64,000 bases of DNA from Pantoea sp. Lij88 (GTDB lineage Bacteria > Pseudomonadota > Gammaproteobacteria > Enterobacterales > Enterobacteriaceae): positions 62,001 through 126,000 of the forward strand of contig NZ_CP118267.1 in the NCBI RefSeq assembly GCF_030062155.1, written 5' to 3'. The notes beneath the pieces were generated by a model that saw only the letters and a list, made by a program, of their open reading frames with translations, did not search any database and was not told the origin of the DNA. Below are positions 17,797 through 25,879 of this stretch, in pieces; position 1 is the stretch's first letter; every line of letters starts with the position of its first letter. The translations under genes were made by a program, and so were the position numbers.

Positions 17797-19274
17797 AACA
17801 CTGGCTGGGACTGGATTGCGGCGGCACCTTCATTAAAGCCGGATTGTACGATATGCAGGGTCGCGAGCTGGCCGTGGCGCGGCAAAACCTGCCGGTGCTC
17901 GTGCCAGAGCCGGGTTATGCCGAACGTGATATGGCGCTACTGTGGCAACAGGCGGCGGCAGTGATTCGCGAGGTGCTGACCAGCAGCGGTCTGGATGCCG
18001 CCGACGTCACAGGGTTAGGCATCTCTGCGCAGGGCAAAGGGCTGTTCCTGCTGGATAAAGATCGTAACCCGCTGGGAAATGGCATTTTATCATCCGATCG
18101 TCGCGCCCTGAGCCTGGTGCAGCAGTGGCAGCGGGAAGGCATGCCACAGCAGCTTTACCCGCTGACCCGACAGACGCTGTGGACCGGCCATCCGGTTTCA
18201 CTCCTGCGCTGGCTGAAGCTGCATCAGCCGCAGCGCTATGCCGCAATTGGCAGCGTGCTGATGGCCCACGACTATCTGCGTTTCTGTCTGACCGGTGAGC
18301 TGGCCTGCGAAGAAACCAATATCTCCGAATCCAATCTTTACGACATGCAGGCTGCCGACTGGTCGCCCGCGCTGGCAGAGAGGCTGGATATCAGCGAAAT
18401 CGTGCCTGCACTGCCCCCAATCATCGGCTCGACGCAGATTGCCGGCTATGTGACCGCGCAGGCTGCTGCCGCTTGCGGTTTGCTGCCCGGCACGCCCGTA
18501 GTCGGTGGTCTGTTTGACGTGATGTCCACTGCCCTGTGTGCGGGGTTGAATGACGCAACGCGTCTGAACGCGGTGATGGGTACCTGGTCTGTGACCAGCG
18601 GCATTACCGACTGCATCAGCGATGAAGCGGACTATCCCTACGTTTATGGCCGCTATGCCATCGAAGGCCAGTATCTGATCCATGAAGCCAGCCCGACCTC
18701 GGCGGCCAACCTGGAGTGGTTCTGTGAACTGTGGGGCATCAGCGACTATCGCCTGCTGAATCAGTGGGTCACCGATCTGGAACCCGCCAGCACCGCGCTG
18801 CTGTTTCTGCCCTTCTTATACGGCACCAACGCAGGCGCCGATCTGCACGGCAGCTTCTTTGGCCTGCAGGCGGGTCATACGCGCGCCCATCTGGTGCAGG
18901 CCATCTATGAAGGTGTGGTGTTTTCTCACCTGACGCATCTGAACCGCATTCTGCAACGCTTTCCCGAGGTCACCGCCCTGCGTCTGAGCGGTGGCCCCAC
19001 GCGCTCTGCGCCCTGGATGCAGATGTTCGCCGATGCCAGCGGCCTGACGGTTGAAGTGCCACAGATCAGCGAAAGCGGCTGTCTGGGGGCGGCACTGGTG
19101 GCGCTTACCGGCACCGGCGCTTACGCCTCGCTGCATCAGGCGCAGCAGGCTCTTGCGCCGGATATCGTGACCTGGCAGCCAGACAGCACCAGACATGCCC
19201 GTTATCAGCAGAAGTATCAGCGTTATCAGCATCTGATCCGCGTCCTGAGTGACGCACAAGGAGCCACCTCATGA
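17793..19274 (+). CDS. lyxK: FGGY-family kinase (L-xylulose/3-keto-L-gulonate kinase, LyxK type)
   Basis: A 493-residue carbohydrate kinase of the FGGY family. The N-terminal nucleotide-binding fold begins WLGLDCGGTFIKAGLYD. GLGISAQGKGLFLLD and the second-domain segment LRLSGGPTRSAPWMQMFAD (FGGY signature 2 region) are clear. In the yia pathway this enzyme phosphorylates 3-keto-L-gulonate, and the E. coli homologue also acts on L-xylulose. It overlaps yiaX2 and sgbH by four bases each, so translation is coupled through the operon. Confidence 0.88.
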   Translation: MKHWLGLDCGGTFIKAGLYDMQGRELAVARQNLPVLVPEPGYAERDMALLWQQAAAVIREVLTSSGLDAADVTGLGISAQGKGLFLLDKDRNPLGNGILSSDRRALSLVQQWQREGMPQQLYPLTRQTLWTGHPVSLLRWLKLHQPQRYAAIGSVLMAHDYLRFCLTGELACEETNISESNLYDMQAADWSPALAERLDISEIVPALPPIIGSTQIAGYVTAQAAAACGLLPGTPVVGGLFDVMSTALCAGLNDATRLNAVMGTWSVTSGITDCISDEADYPYVYGRYAIEGQYLIHEASPTSAANLEWFCELWGISDYRLLNQWVTDLEPASTALLFLPFLYGTNAGADLHGSFFGLQAGHTRAHLVQAIYEGVVFSHLTHLNRILQRFPEVTALRLSGGPTRSAPWMQMFADASGLTVEVPQISESGCLGAALVALTGTGAYASLHQAQQALAPDIVTWQPDSTRHARYQQKYQRYQHLIRVLSDAQGATS

Positions 19275-19927
19275 GCCTGCCCTTACTCCAGCTGGCGCTG
19301 GATCACACCGAGCTGGATGCGGCGCTGAGCACCGCCCAACAGCTTCACACGCATGTGGATATCATTGAAGCCGGTACCCTGCTGTGCCTGAGCTGCGGGG
19401 TGGAAGCCGTGCGTCGTCTGCGCCACCAGCATCCCGAGAAAACGCTGGTGGCTGACTACAAAGTGGCGGATGCCGGCGGCACGCTGGCCGACATGGCTTT
19501 TACGGCGGGCGCAAGCTGGATGACGGTGATCTGTGCCGCCCCGCTGGCGACCTTTGCCAGTGCGCTGGACGTCGCGCAGCAGCACGAGGGGGATATTCAG
19601 ATCGAACTGTTTGGCAACTGGACGCTGGAAGATGCCCGCCAATGGCGGCAGCTGGGGCTGAAACAGGCTATTTATCACCGTGGCCGGGATGCGCAGGCCA
19701 GCGGGCAGCAGTGGAATCAGCACGATCTGGACACCATGAAGGCCTTGTCAGATATGGGTTTCGCCCTCTCTATCACCGGCGGGATTACGCCGCAGGACCT
19801 CTCACAATTCAAAGACGTTGACGTTAAGGCGTTTATCGCCGGACGCGCCCTCAGCGATCCCGCCAGCGGCATCCAGCGCGCAGCAGAATTTCATCAGGCC
19901 ATTGCCAGCATCTGGGGAACCGTATGA
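19271..19927 (+). CDS. sgbH: 3-keto-L-gulonate-6-phosphate decarboxylase
   Basis: A 218-residue (beta/alpha)8 enzyme of the orotidine-monophosphate decarboxylase suprafamily, homologous to UlaD/SgbH. It decarboxylates 3-keto-L-gulonate 6-phosphate to L-xylulose 5-phosphate. The active-site residues of the family are present: Asp in LALDH, Glu in DIIEAGT, the DxKxxD motif in ADYKVADAG, and His/Arg in YHRGRDAQ. The phosphate-binding end ITGGI ... FIAGRALSDP is intact. Overlaps at both ends show tight operon packing. Confidence 0.93.
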   Translation: MSLPLLQLALDHTELDAALSTAQQLHTHVDIIEAGTLLCLSCGVEAVRRLRHQHPEKTLVADYKVADAGGTLADMAFTAGASWMTVICAAPLATFASALDVAQQHEGDIQIELFGNWTLEDARQWRQLGLKQAIYHRGRDAQASGQQWNQHDLDTMKALSDMGFALSITGGITPQDLSQFKDVDVKAFIAGRALSDPASGIQRAAEFHQAIASIWGTV

Positions 19928-20784
19928 AACACCAGCATCCGTTAGGAATTTACGAGAAAGCCCTGCCCGCTAACCTCACCTGGCCTGAGCGACTGGCGCT
20001 GGCAAAAGCCTGTGGTTTCGATTTTGTGGAAATGTCGGTGGATGAAACCGACGCACGCCTGGCGCGCCTGAACTGGAGTAAAGAGCAGCGCATGTCGCTG
20101 GTGAACGCCACGATTGAAACCGGCGTCACCATTCCCTCCATGTGCCTGTCGGGACATCGCCGTTTTCCCTTTGGCAGTCACGATCCGGCCATTCGCCAGC
20201 GCGCAGACGATCTGATCGATCGGGCTATTCAGCTGGCAAAGGATGTCGGGATCCGCACGATTCAGCTTGCGGGTTACGACGTCTATTACGAACCCCACGA
20301 TGAAAGTACCGTGGCGCGCTTTGCGGAAGGGCTGTCGCGCGCAGTTCAGCGGGCCGCGGCAGCCCAGGTGATGCTGGCAGTTGAGATCATGGACACCGAG
20401 TTTATGAATGCGATCAGCAAATGGAAGGTCTGGGAGCAGCAGCAGGCTTCACCGTGGTTTTCCGTCTATCCGGATGTCGGCAATCTCAGCGCCTGGGGCA
20501 ACGATGTGACCGCAGAACTGACTCTCGGCATTGACCGCATCGCCGCTATTCATCTGAAAGATACGCAACCCGTGACCGCAAGCTCACCCGGACAGTTTCG
20601 TGATGTGCCCTTTGGTCAGGGCTGCGTGGACTTTGTCGGCGTATTCCGCACCCTCAAAGCACTGAACTATCGCGGGTCGTTCCTGATTGAAATGTGGACG
20701 GAGAAAGCCGAAGAACCGGTTGCCGAAATCGTTCTCGCCCGGCGCTGGATTGAACAGAAAATGCAGGAAGGAGGTTTGATATGA
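19924..20784 (+). CDS. sgbU: L-xylulose-5-phosphate 3-epimerase
   Basis: A 286-residue TIM-barrel epimerase of the UlaE/SgbU family (the xylose-isomerase-like fold), converting L-xylulose 5-phosphate to L-ribulose 5-phosphate. Conserved segments are LGIYEKALP at the start, [48 protein letters not shown] with the metal-binding Glu, and [10 protein letters not shown] with a metal-binding His. Length equals the E. coli proteins. It lies between sgbH and sgbE with four-base overlaps. Confidence 0.93.
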   Translation: MKHQHPLGIYEKALPANLTWPERLALAKACGFDFVEMSVDETDARLARLNWSKEQRMSLVNATIETGVTIPSMCLSGHRRFPFGSHDPAIRQRADDLIDRAIQLAKDVGIRTIQLAGYDVYYEPHDESTVARFAEGLSRAVQRAAAAQVMLAVEIMDTEFMNAISKWKVWEQQQASPWFSVYPDVGNLSAWGNDVTAELTLGIDRIAAIHLKDTQPVTASSPGQFRDVPFGQGCVDFVGVFRTLKALNYRGSFLIEMWTEKAEEPVAEIVLARRWIEQKMQEGGLI

Positions 20785-21479
20785 GCATAAAAGCAATGAA
20801 AGAGCAGGTGCTGGCCGCTAACCTGGCACTGCCGCGCCATAAGCTGGTGACGTTTACCTGGGGCAACGTCAGCGCCGTTGATCGCGTGCAGGGACTGATC
20901 GCCATTAAACCGTCTGGCGTGGAGTACGACGGTATGACGGTGGACGACATTGTCGTCGTGGAACTGGAAGGCGGACGCGTGGTGGAAGGCAGCAAAAAGC
21001 CCTCATCGGATACCGCCACGCACCTGGCGCTCTACCGCGCCTTTGAGGATATCGGCGGTATTGTGCATACCCATTCGCGCCACGCCACCATCTGGGCGCA
21101 GGCGGGTCAGGACATCCCCGCCTGGGGCACCACCCATGCCGACTACTTTTACGGCACAATCCCCTGTACCCGACTAATGACCGAAGCCGAGATCGCTCAG
21201 GATTATGAACACAATACAGGCGAAGTGATTATTGAAACCTTCCGTTCGCGGGGGATCAGTCCGGCCTCCATTCCCGCCGTACTGGTAAACGCTCACGGAC
21301 CGTTTGCCTGGGGCAAAGACGCCGACAGCGCAGTGCACAATGCAGTGGTGCTGGAGGAGATTGCCTATATGGGGATTTTCTCCCGTCAGCTCTCCCCCGA
21401 CATCACCCGGATGCAGCAGCCGTTGCTGGACAAGCACTTTCTCAGAAAGCATGGGGCGAATGCCTATTACGGGCAGTAG
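20781..21479 (+). CDS. sgbE: L-ribulose-5-phosphate 4-epimerase
   Basis: A 232-residue class II aldolase-fold enzyme homologous to AraD, UlaF and SgbE; it produces D-xylulose 5-phosphate, which enters the pentose phosphate pathway. Visible signatures are [10 protein letters not shown] near residue 30, the phosphate-binding IKPSGVEYD, zinc ligands in [16 protein letters not shown], and the later [17 protein letters not shown]. The symbol sgbE rather than araD is chosen from the operon context. It ends the yiaK transcription unit. Confidence 0.92.
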   Translation: MSIKAMKEQVLAANLALPRHKLVTFTWGNVSAVDRVQGLIAIKPSGVEYDGMTVDDIVVVELEGGRVVEGSKKPSSDTATHLALYRAFEDIGGIVHTHSRHATIWAQAGQDIPAWGTTHADYFYGTIPCTRLMTEAEIAQDYEHNTGEVIIETFRSRGISPASIPAVLVNAHGPFAWGKDADSAVHNAVVLEEIAYMGIFSRQLSPDITRMQQPLLDKHFLRKHGANAYYGQ

Positions 21480-21515
21480 GCACGTTTTTATCAGACTCAG
21501 CAGGGGGCGTTTTCT

Positions 21516-22040
21516 ATGAAAGGGTTCTTACATCTCACGTCCCCCGCCGACCGGCGTTATGGTCTGGCGCTGTGGGCGGGGTTTTGCGGCGGTAATGTCG
21601 CCAGTTTTGTTAAGTGGGGAACCGAAAATCCCCTGCCGCCCAGAACGCCTGACAGGGCAATCCCACCAGCTGAGATGCTGCAGGATATGGGGTTCAATGT
21701 CAGCAGCATGGTTTATCATTACTCCGGTCATGTAGTGAACTGGGGCGTTGCCGGTGTACATCACCTGTTCTCGATTTTCTTCGCGCTGCTTTATTGCGCA
21801 CTCGCAGAGATCGTTCCTGCTATCACCCTGGGGCAGGGCGTCGCGTTCGCCATCGTTATCACGCTGGCCTTTCACGGCGTGATTCTGCCGATCAACGGCT
21901 GGGCACCCGCGTTATGGCACCTGCCGGTAGCGGAAGTCGTGTCGGAAACCCTGGGGCATATTCTCTGGATGTGGACGATTGAGATGTTCAGACGTGCCCT
22001 CTGCGAGCAGGTGCGTTCACGGCAGGCTGACTGGCCGTAA
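21516..22040 (+). CDS. yagU: YagU family inner-membrane protein (DUF1440)
   Basis: A 174-residue membrane protein of the YagU family. It shares RRYGLALWAGFCGG, SFVKWGTENPLPPRTP and the C-terminal VSETLGHILWMWTIEMFRR with E. coli YagU, but is about 30 residues shorter, missing part of the first periplasmic loop. About four hydrophobic spans are visible. E. coli YagU has been linked to acid resistance; the molecular role is unknown. It follows sgbE by 36 bases with a strong AGGGGG ribosome-binding site and may be read through from the yia operon. It converges on umuC, 11 bases away. Confidence 0.85.
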   Translation: MKGFLHLTSPADRRYGLALWAGFCGGNVASFVKWGTENPLPPRTPDRAIPPAEMLQDMGFNVSSMVYHYSGHVVNWGVAGVHHLFSIFFALLYCALAEIVPAITLGQGVAFAIVITLAFHGVILPINGWAPALWHLPVAEVVSETLGHILWMWTIEMFRRALCEQVRSRQADWP

Positions 22041-22051
22041 TCGTGGTGCGC

Positions 22052-23314
22052 TCACTTTATGACCGGGATATCTTTTAATCTCGTGGTGTAACGAGGCGAC
22101 AGCATTTCACGTTTCATCTGCCATGAACTGTCGCGATCTCCCTGCCCCGCAAACCAGACTTTTACTTTACCTGAGCGATTAATACCGTCCAGGGCAGCCA
22201 TTAACGCGTCTGCGTTCGCGCGCGGCTGCTGCTCGCTGAACAGGTCGAACTGCGTCATGCCTGACGGGTAAAAATCCCCCAGCATCACCCCTGCTTTGGC
22301 ATACCGGAAGCCCTCCCGCCAGACCGTGCCAAGACCACGAAGCGCTGATTCAATAATGTCCCGCGTATCATTGGTCGGATAGTCGCAGAGACAGGATGCC
22401 GTATTCGAATACTGCGGCGCATCGCTTTGCCTGCCGGTGGCGACTGAGACGCTGATATGGCGGCAGCGCGAGTCTTGCTCCCTGAGTTTTTCCGCCGCCC
22501 GCGTGGCATACGTCACGATGGCCTGCTGCATCTCTTCCGGTTGTGTAATTCGCTGGCCAAAGCTTCGGCTTACCACTATCTGCTGCTTCGGTGGCGGCGC
22601 ATCCTCAAGGGCAAGGCAGGACTCGCCATTCAGTTCACGTGCCGTGCGCTCGACAATCACATCGAAGCTTTTTCGTATCATGCTGACGTTGCTGTCCGCC
22701 AGCTGCAGGGCGGTAGTTATGCCCAGCTGATTCAGGCGCTTACTTATGCGATGACCAATCCCCCAGATATCACTGACATCGGTCAGGTGCAGCAGTTTTC
22801 GCTGCCGGTTTCTGTCTGACAGGTCCACGACGCCGTTCGTCTGTGTCCACTTCTTCGCCGCGTGGTTGGCAAGTTTGGCCAGCGTTTTAGTCGGCGCGAA
22901 TCCCACGCCAATGATCAGCCCGGTTTCGCGCCGGATGCGCTCGCGCATCTGCTGTCCGAACGTCTCAAGCGGGATTAGATTGCCAATGCCGGTAACGTCC
23001 AGAAATGACTCATCGATGGAATAGACTTCCTGTCCTGCGGCCATCTCGCCCAGGATGGCCATCATGCGTGCCGACATGTCGCCGTAAAGTTCATAGTTGG
23101 AGCTGAATACGTGCACGCCGTTCTCCCGGAAGAAGCGCTCATTTTTAAACAGCGGCGCGGCCATTTTGATGCCCATGCGCTTTGCCTCCGCTGAACGCGC
23201 GATGACGCAGCCGTCGTTGTTCGACACCACGACAATGGGTTTACCGCGCAGGTCGGGCCTGAATACGGTTTCACAGGAGGCGTAAAAGTTATTGGCATCG
23301 GCCAGCGCAAACAT
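22052..23314 (-). CDS. umuC: Y-family DNA polymerase V catalytic subunit (UmuC)
   Basis: A 420-residue translesion polymerase, two residues shorter than E. coli UmuC. The start MFALADANNFYASCE (catalytic Asp6) and YSIDESFLD (Asp101, Glu102) give the metal-binding triad. The SNNDGCVIARS finger and IGVGFAPTKTLAKLAN follow the family. Near the C-terminus QFDLF is a good beta-clamp-binding motif. The frame is open 24 codons further upstream, but those overlap the umuD-like gene and do not look like UmuC, so I start at 23314. Its ATG is two bases after the umuD-like stop. It should form a polymerase with that partner. Confidence 0.95.
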   Translation of the reverse strand: MFALADANNFYASCETVFRPDLRGKPIVVVSNNDGCVIARSAEAKRMGIKMAAPLFKNERFFRENGVHVFSSNYELYGDMSARMMAILGEMAAGQEVYSIDESFLDVTGIGNLIPLETFGQQMRERIRRETGLIIGVGFAPTKTLAKLANHAAKKWTQTNGVVDLSDRNRQRKLLHLTDVSDIWGIGHRISKRLNQLGITTALQLADSNVSMIRKSFDVIVERTARELNGESCLALEDAPPPKQQIVVSRSFGQRITQPEEMQQAIVTYATRAAEKLREQDSRCRHISVSVATGRQSDAPQYSNTASCLCDYPTNDTRDIIESALRGLGTVWREGFRYAKAGVMLGDFYPSGMTQFDLFSEQQPRANADALMAALDGINRSGKVKVWFAGQGDRDSSWQMKREMLSPRYTTRLKDIPVIK

Positions 23315-23316
23315 GG

Positions 23317-23694
23317 CTATTCTCCTGCCGGGCCGTTGAACCCCACGCCTGCGACATCCGTGAGGGCGTATGCTACAACACCCCACACGGGAAGCGTCTG
23401 GTTCACATCAAGCAGCGTGACCGTCTCGTCCGCGTCCAGCGCCTGCAGGGCGGGAACCGGATTGAGCAGCAGGCGTCTCAGCGTCAGCTCCCCGTCGAAC
23501 TCCGCAACGATAAGCTGGCCGTGTACTGGCGTCAGCGCCCGATCGATCGCCAGCACGGACCCTTTAACAATTCCGGCTGCCGGACAGTTGCATTCGCTGC
23601 GCATCAGATAGGTGGAATATGGCGACAGATGCACCAGATCGCCCAGGTTCAGGCGCGTTTCGGTGTAGTTCTGGGCGGGACTCTGAAAAGCCAT
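23317..23694 (-). CDS. UmuD'/HumD-like polymerase V subunit lacking the protease dyad
   Basis: A 125-residue relative of UmuD fused in operon order to umuC. It begins MAFQSPAQNYTETRLNL, which aligns with UmuD from Gly25 onward, exactly the N-terminus of processed UmuD'. The 24-residue arm and the Cys-Gly cleavage site are absent, and no suitable upstream in-frame start exists. The nucleophile region SGDSM of UmuD reads SECNC here (Ser60 replaced), and the general-base Lys97 in TVKKL is Arg in TLRRL. It should therefore act as a ready-made UmuD'. Phage P1 HumD is a known UmuD'-sized homologue. No clear LexA box is visible upstream. Confidence 0.85.
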   Translation of the reverse strand: MAFQSPAQNYTETRLNLGDLVHLSPYSTYLMRSECNCPAAGIVKGSVLAIDRALTPVHGQLIVAEFDGELTLRRLLLNPVPALQALDADETVTLLDVNQTLPVWGVVAYALTDVAGVGFNGPAGE

Positions 23695-24108
23695 TGAAAT
23701 GCTCCATTCTGACCAGCTTTTGAGCCTGAAGAAGTGAATCTTGTGAAGCCTGCGTATCTGGAACGCAGACAGATTTGTTATGCCTGATATCAGTATACGT
23801 TGTTACGGGTGCAAAGCTCGCTTCAGGGGCAAAGCGGATATTGGGATCGTGCGAGGTCTGCTATGGGCGAAGAGCAGGCCTTACACATCCCTGCTAACAT
23901 TCGCTATGAGCAGTCGGAATTGAACTTAACGATTCATTGTGAATTTCCGACCGTCTTTGCTGCCAGCCTGATTCACCATAACCATTGAATTACTGATCTT
24001 AATTAATCTATCCATTGCTGTCATAGTGGTTAAAAACATGAAATTTAAAACCGGATTCATGGCCATCAATAACCGCCTTGTTCTCAACAGTAATCGTATG
24101 AGGTCTTT
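23695..24108. other. Intergenic region with -10 element and degenerate repeats
   Basis: About 410 bases between the divergent umu and phosphodiesterase genes. A leftward TATACT (23792-23797) overlaps the palindrome CTGATATCAG (23784-23793) and may belong to the umu promoter. Two decayed copies of the window's dispersed repeat lie at 23817-23840 and 23856-23878. A short ORF here (23800-23988) has no support. Confidence 0.45.
23817..23878 (+). repeat. Two decayed copies of the dispersed hairpin repeat
   Basis: Segments at 23817-23840 (ending AAAGCGGAT) and 23856-23878 (GTCTGCTATGGGCGAAGAGC) resemble the intact GTCCGCTT/AAGCGGAC element but have several arm mismatches. Confidence 0.35.
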
Positions 24109-24846
24109 ATGCTGATAGCACAGGTTTCAGATATTCACGCATCAACCGAAAATGATCATCTGTTGCGGTTCGACCAGGTACTAAATTGGCTTACGCATTT
24201 GCAACCGGACGTACTGATAATTACTGGCGATCTTACGGATGGGCATTGGCAGGAAGGTTATAAACACATAGCTGACCGCCTGAATCAGCAAAATTACCCT
24301 TCTTTGATCCTGCCAGGTAATTCAGACGACCGAAGTCTGATGCGTTCTGTTTGGGATGAGAACAGGTGGGCGTACGATGCCCAGGAAGAAGCCCTGCACT
24401 TTACCCATAACATGGGTGGTATTCGTCTGATTGGTCTGGATTCGACGATTGATTATAAAGATTACGGCAGTGTGACTGACCATCTGAAATGGCTGGATAA
24501 TCAACTTAGCGACACAGACAGCCCTCCGTCATTACTGTTCCTGCACCATCACGTATTTGCATCTGGCATACCAACGCTGGACGAAACAATGTGCAGAGGT
24601 CTATCTGAGATGGAAGATTTGATTAGACGCGCCCCGGCCAGATTACTCGCCATTTCTACAGGCCATGTCCACAGATCAATAGCTGGTACGTTTGCGGGCA
24701 TACCTGCCTACATTTGTGGCTCCGTCTGCCCGGCAAATCCTGTCTGGTTTGGAACAGTTAACGCCCCTCCTGCAAATGACCCGCCAGCGTTGATGATTCA
24801 CCGCTACGTCAGTAACTCTCTTACCAGTCATTACGTTTGCCTCTAG
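24109..24846 (+). CDS. CpdA-like metallophosphoesterase
   Basis: A 245-residue calcineurin-like phosphoesterase most like the class III cyclic-nucleotide phosphodiesterases (CpdA/Icc). The metal-site motifs are present: VSDIH (Asp8, His10), ITGDLTDG (Asp41), PGNSDD (Asn71), FLHHH (His146-148) and STGHVH (His186, His188). The usual GNHD motif reads GNSD, so the His often proposed as proton donor is Ser72. Cytoplasmic, no signal peptide. The start has GAGGT about six bases upstream. It is monocistronic in a gene-poor stretch full of repeats. The substrate is unknown; cyclic AMP is one possibility. Confidence 0.82.
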   Translation: MLIAQVSDIHASTENDHLLRFDQVLNWLTHLQPDVLIITGDLTDGHWQEGYKHIADRLNQQNYPSLILPGNSDDRSLMRSVWDENRWAYDAQEEALHFTHNMGGIRLIGLDSTIDYKDYGSVTDHLKWLDNQLSDTDSPPSLLFLHHHVFASGIPTLDETMCRGLSEMEDLIRRAPARLLAISTGHVHRSIAGTFAGIPAYICGSVCPANPVWFGTVNAPPANDPPALMIHRYVSNSLTSHYVCL

Positions 24847-24925
24847 CTGACGTTCAGAAAACGCATAGACCTCATAGAAAACGGCGATGTCCGCTGTGAT
24901 TAACTAATAATGTTGCGGGAGCGAT

Positions 24926-24949
24926 GTCCGCTTCTCGCACAAAGCGGAC
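24926..24949 (-). repeat. Dispersed 24-base hairpin repeat, copy 1
   Basis: Perfect 8-base arms GTCCGCTT and AAGCGGAC around an eight-base loop (CTCGCACA; reverse TGTGCGAG). A decayed copy follows at 24965-24987. Confidence 0.75.
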
Positions 24950-25036
24950 TGACGGCAGGCCAGGGACCGCTATGAGCGAGAAGCATAAGTCGCTGCTGCG
25001 TGAGCTGGGATAGAGCTTTGGTGGTGCGGCGGGCGA

Positions 25037-25102
25037 AAAGAACAGGCATTCAAAAGCCTTCTCGATGGCGTCAAAGAATTCTTCGGCGCTTTGACTCGCT
25101 AA
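25037..25102 (+). pseudogene. Possible C-terminal remnant of a lost gene
   Basis: The frame ending at TAA 25100-25102 reads KEQAFKSLLDGVKEFFGAL-TR. This amphipathic, protein-like tail is followed 24 bases later by a strong terminator, as expected for a real gene end. Upstream the frame is disrupted and mixes with a decayed repeat, so I read it as a fossil. The family is unknown. Confidence 0.3.
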
Positions 25103-25125
25103 GCGGAAACGCTGCGGTAAACATA

Positions 25126-25155
25126 AAAAGCTCCTGCTGTGCAGGGGCTTTTTTT
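25126..25155 (+). terminator. Rho-independent terminator
   Basis: A 12-base stem (AAAAGCTCCTGC / GCAGGGGCTTTT, one G-U pair) with a TGT loop and a T run. It has no intact gene immediately upstream, only the remnant ending at 25102. Confidence 0.8.
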
Positions 25156-25304
25156 ATTGCTGTACTATTCAACAAAGCGTATCCGTCAGGCGTACTTAAA
25201 AATCTTTCTCATGTTTCCGCTTTCGCTGCCGATAACCTGATTGCTGGCTGAGTGATGATTACACTCAGCATTTATTTTTTTCATTTCTTTAGATAAGGAT
25301 ATTT

Positions 25305-25595
25305 ATGAACAAGCTTTGTGTTGCGGCGTTATTAGCTCTGAGTTTAACCGGCTGTGCGCAGCAGACTTTCGTAATGAAACAGAATCAGGTTGGCGCGGCG
25401 ACGAAAACCACCAGCCAGCCGTTCTTTGTTTCAGGTATCGGTCAGCGTAAGAGCATTGATGCGGCGCAGGTGTGCGGCGGCCCGGAAAAAGTGAGTCGGG
25501 TTGAAGTGCAGCAGACGTTTGTTAATGGCTTACTGAGCGTGGTGACGTTTGGTATCTACACGCCACGTGAAGCGCGCGTTTATTGCGCCATCTGA
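25305..25595 (+). CDS. bor: Bor/Iss family lipoprotein
   Basis: A 96-residue outer-membrane lipoprotein of the Bor/Iss family known from phage lambda and from serum-resistance (iss) loci. The signal ends in lipobox LTGC. The body carries the family core PFFVSGIGQRKSIDAAQVCGG, QQTFVNGLLSVVTFGIYTP and the end REARVYCAI. Length equals lambda Bor (97). It is monocistronic and followed by a stem-loop with a TTCG loop at 25605-25622. Its presence may mark a past prophage, but no other phage gene lies next to it. Confidence 0.9.
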   Translation: MNKLCVAALLALSLTGCAQQTFVMKQNQVGAATKTTSQPFFVSGIGQRKSIDAAQVCGGPEKVSRVEVQQTFVNGLLSVVTFGIYTPREARVYCAI

Positions 25596-25604
25596 TAATG
25601 CCTC

Positions 25605-25622
25605 AGGCCGGTTCGCCGGCCT
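25605..25622 (+). terminator. TTCG-capped stem-loop after bor
   Basis: AGGCCGG-TTCG-CCGGCCT, a perfect seven-base stem with a very stable tetraloop, ten bases after the bor stop. It lacks a T run, so termination strength is uncertain. Confidence 0.55.
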
Positions 25623-25779
25623 AATCCTGCCTGTTATTAAATCGCATTAGTCTATTGTAACTATCAAATTCTGCTGTCGCAGCGCTGCGCGGCTTGTCAG
25701 CTGACGACATTACCCGAAACGAGTTCATGCAACGTCGTCCAGCCTGGTAAAAGCAGTGGTAAGCTGTTGAGGCATGTCA

Positions 25780-25803
25780 GTCCGCTTTGAGCGATAAGCG
25801 GAC
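25780..25803 (+). repeat. Dispersed 24-base hairpin repeat, copy 2
   Basis: Perfect arms GTCCGCTT / AAGCGGAC around TGAGCGAT, in the 284-base gap between bor and the convergent lipoprotein gene. Otherwise I see nothing in that gap. Confidence 0.75.
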
Positions 25804-25879
25804 ATCAGTAAGTCCGCGTTGCATCAAGTAGAGGGTAGCAGGTCAATTGCTATGATGGAGACGCCTTTAGTTGGGGTGT

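Noticed and set aside
23315..23386. 24-residue N-terminal extension of UmuC
   Set aside because: It overlaps the umuD-like coding sequence and does not resemble UmuC, whose normal start is MFALAD.
23784..23793. CTGATATCAG as a LexA (SOS) box
   Set aside because: LexA sites need CTG and CAG ten bases apart; here the gap is four.
25000..25251. 83-residue forward ORF
   Set aside because: It runs through a terminator, and the gene-tail frame in the same place is more protein-like.
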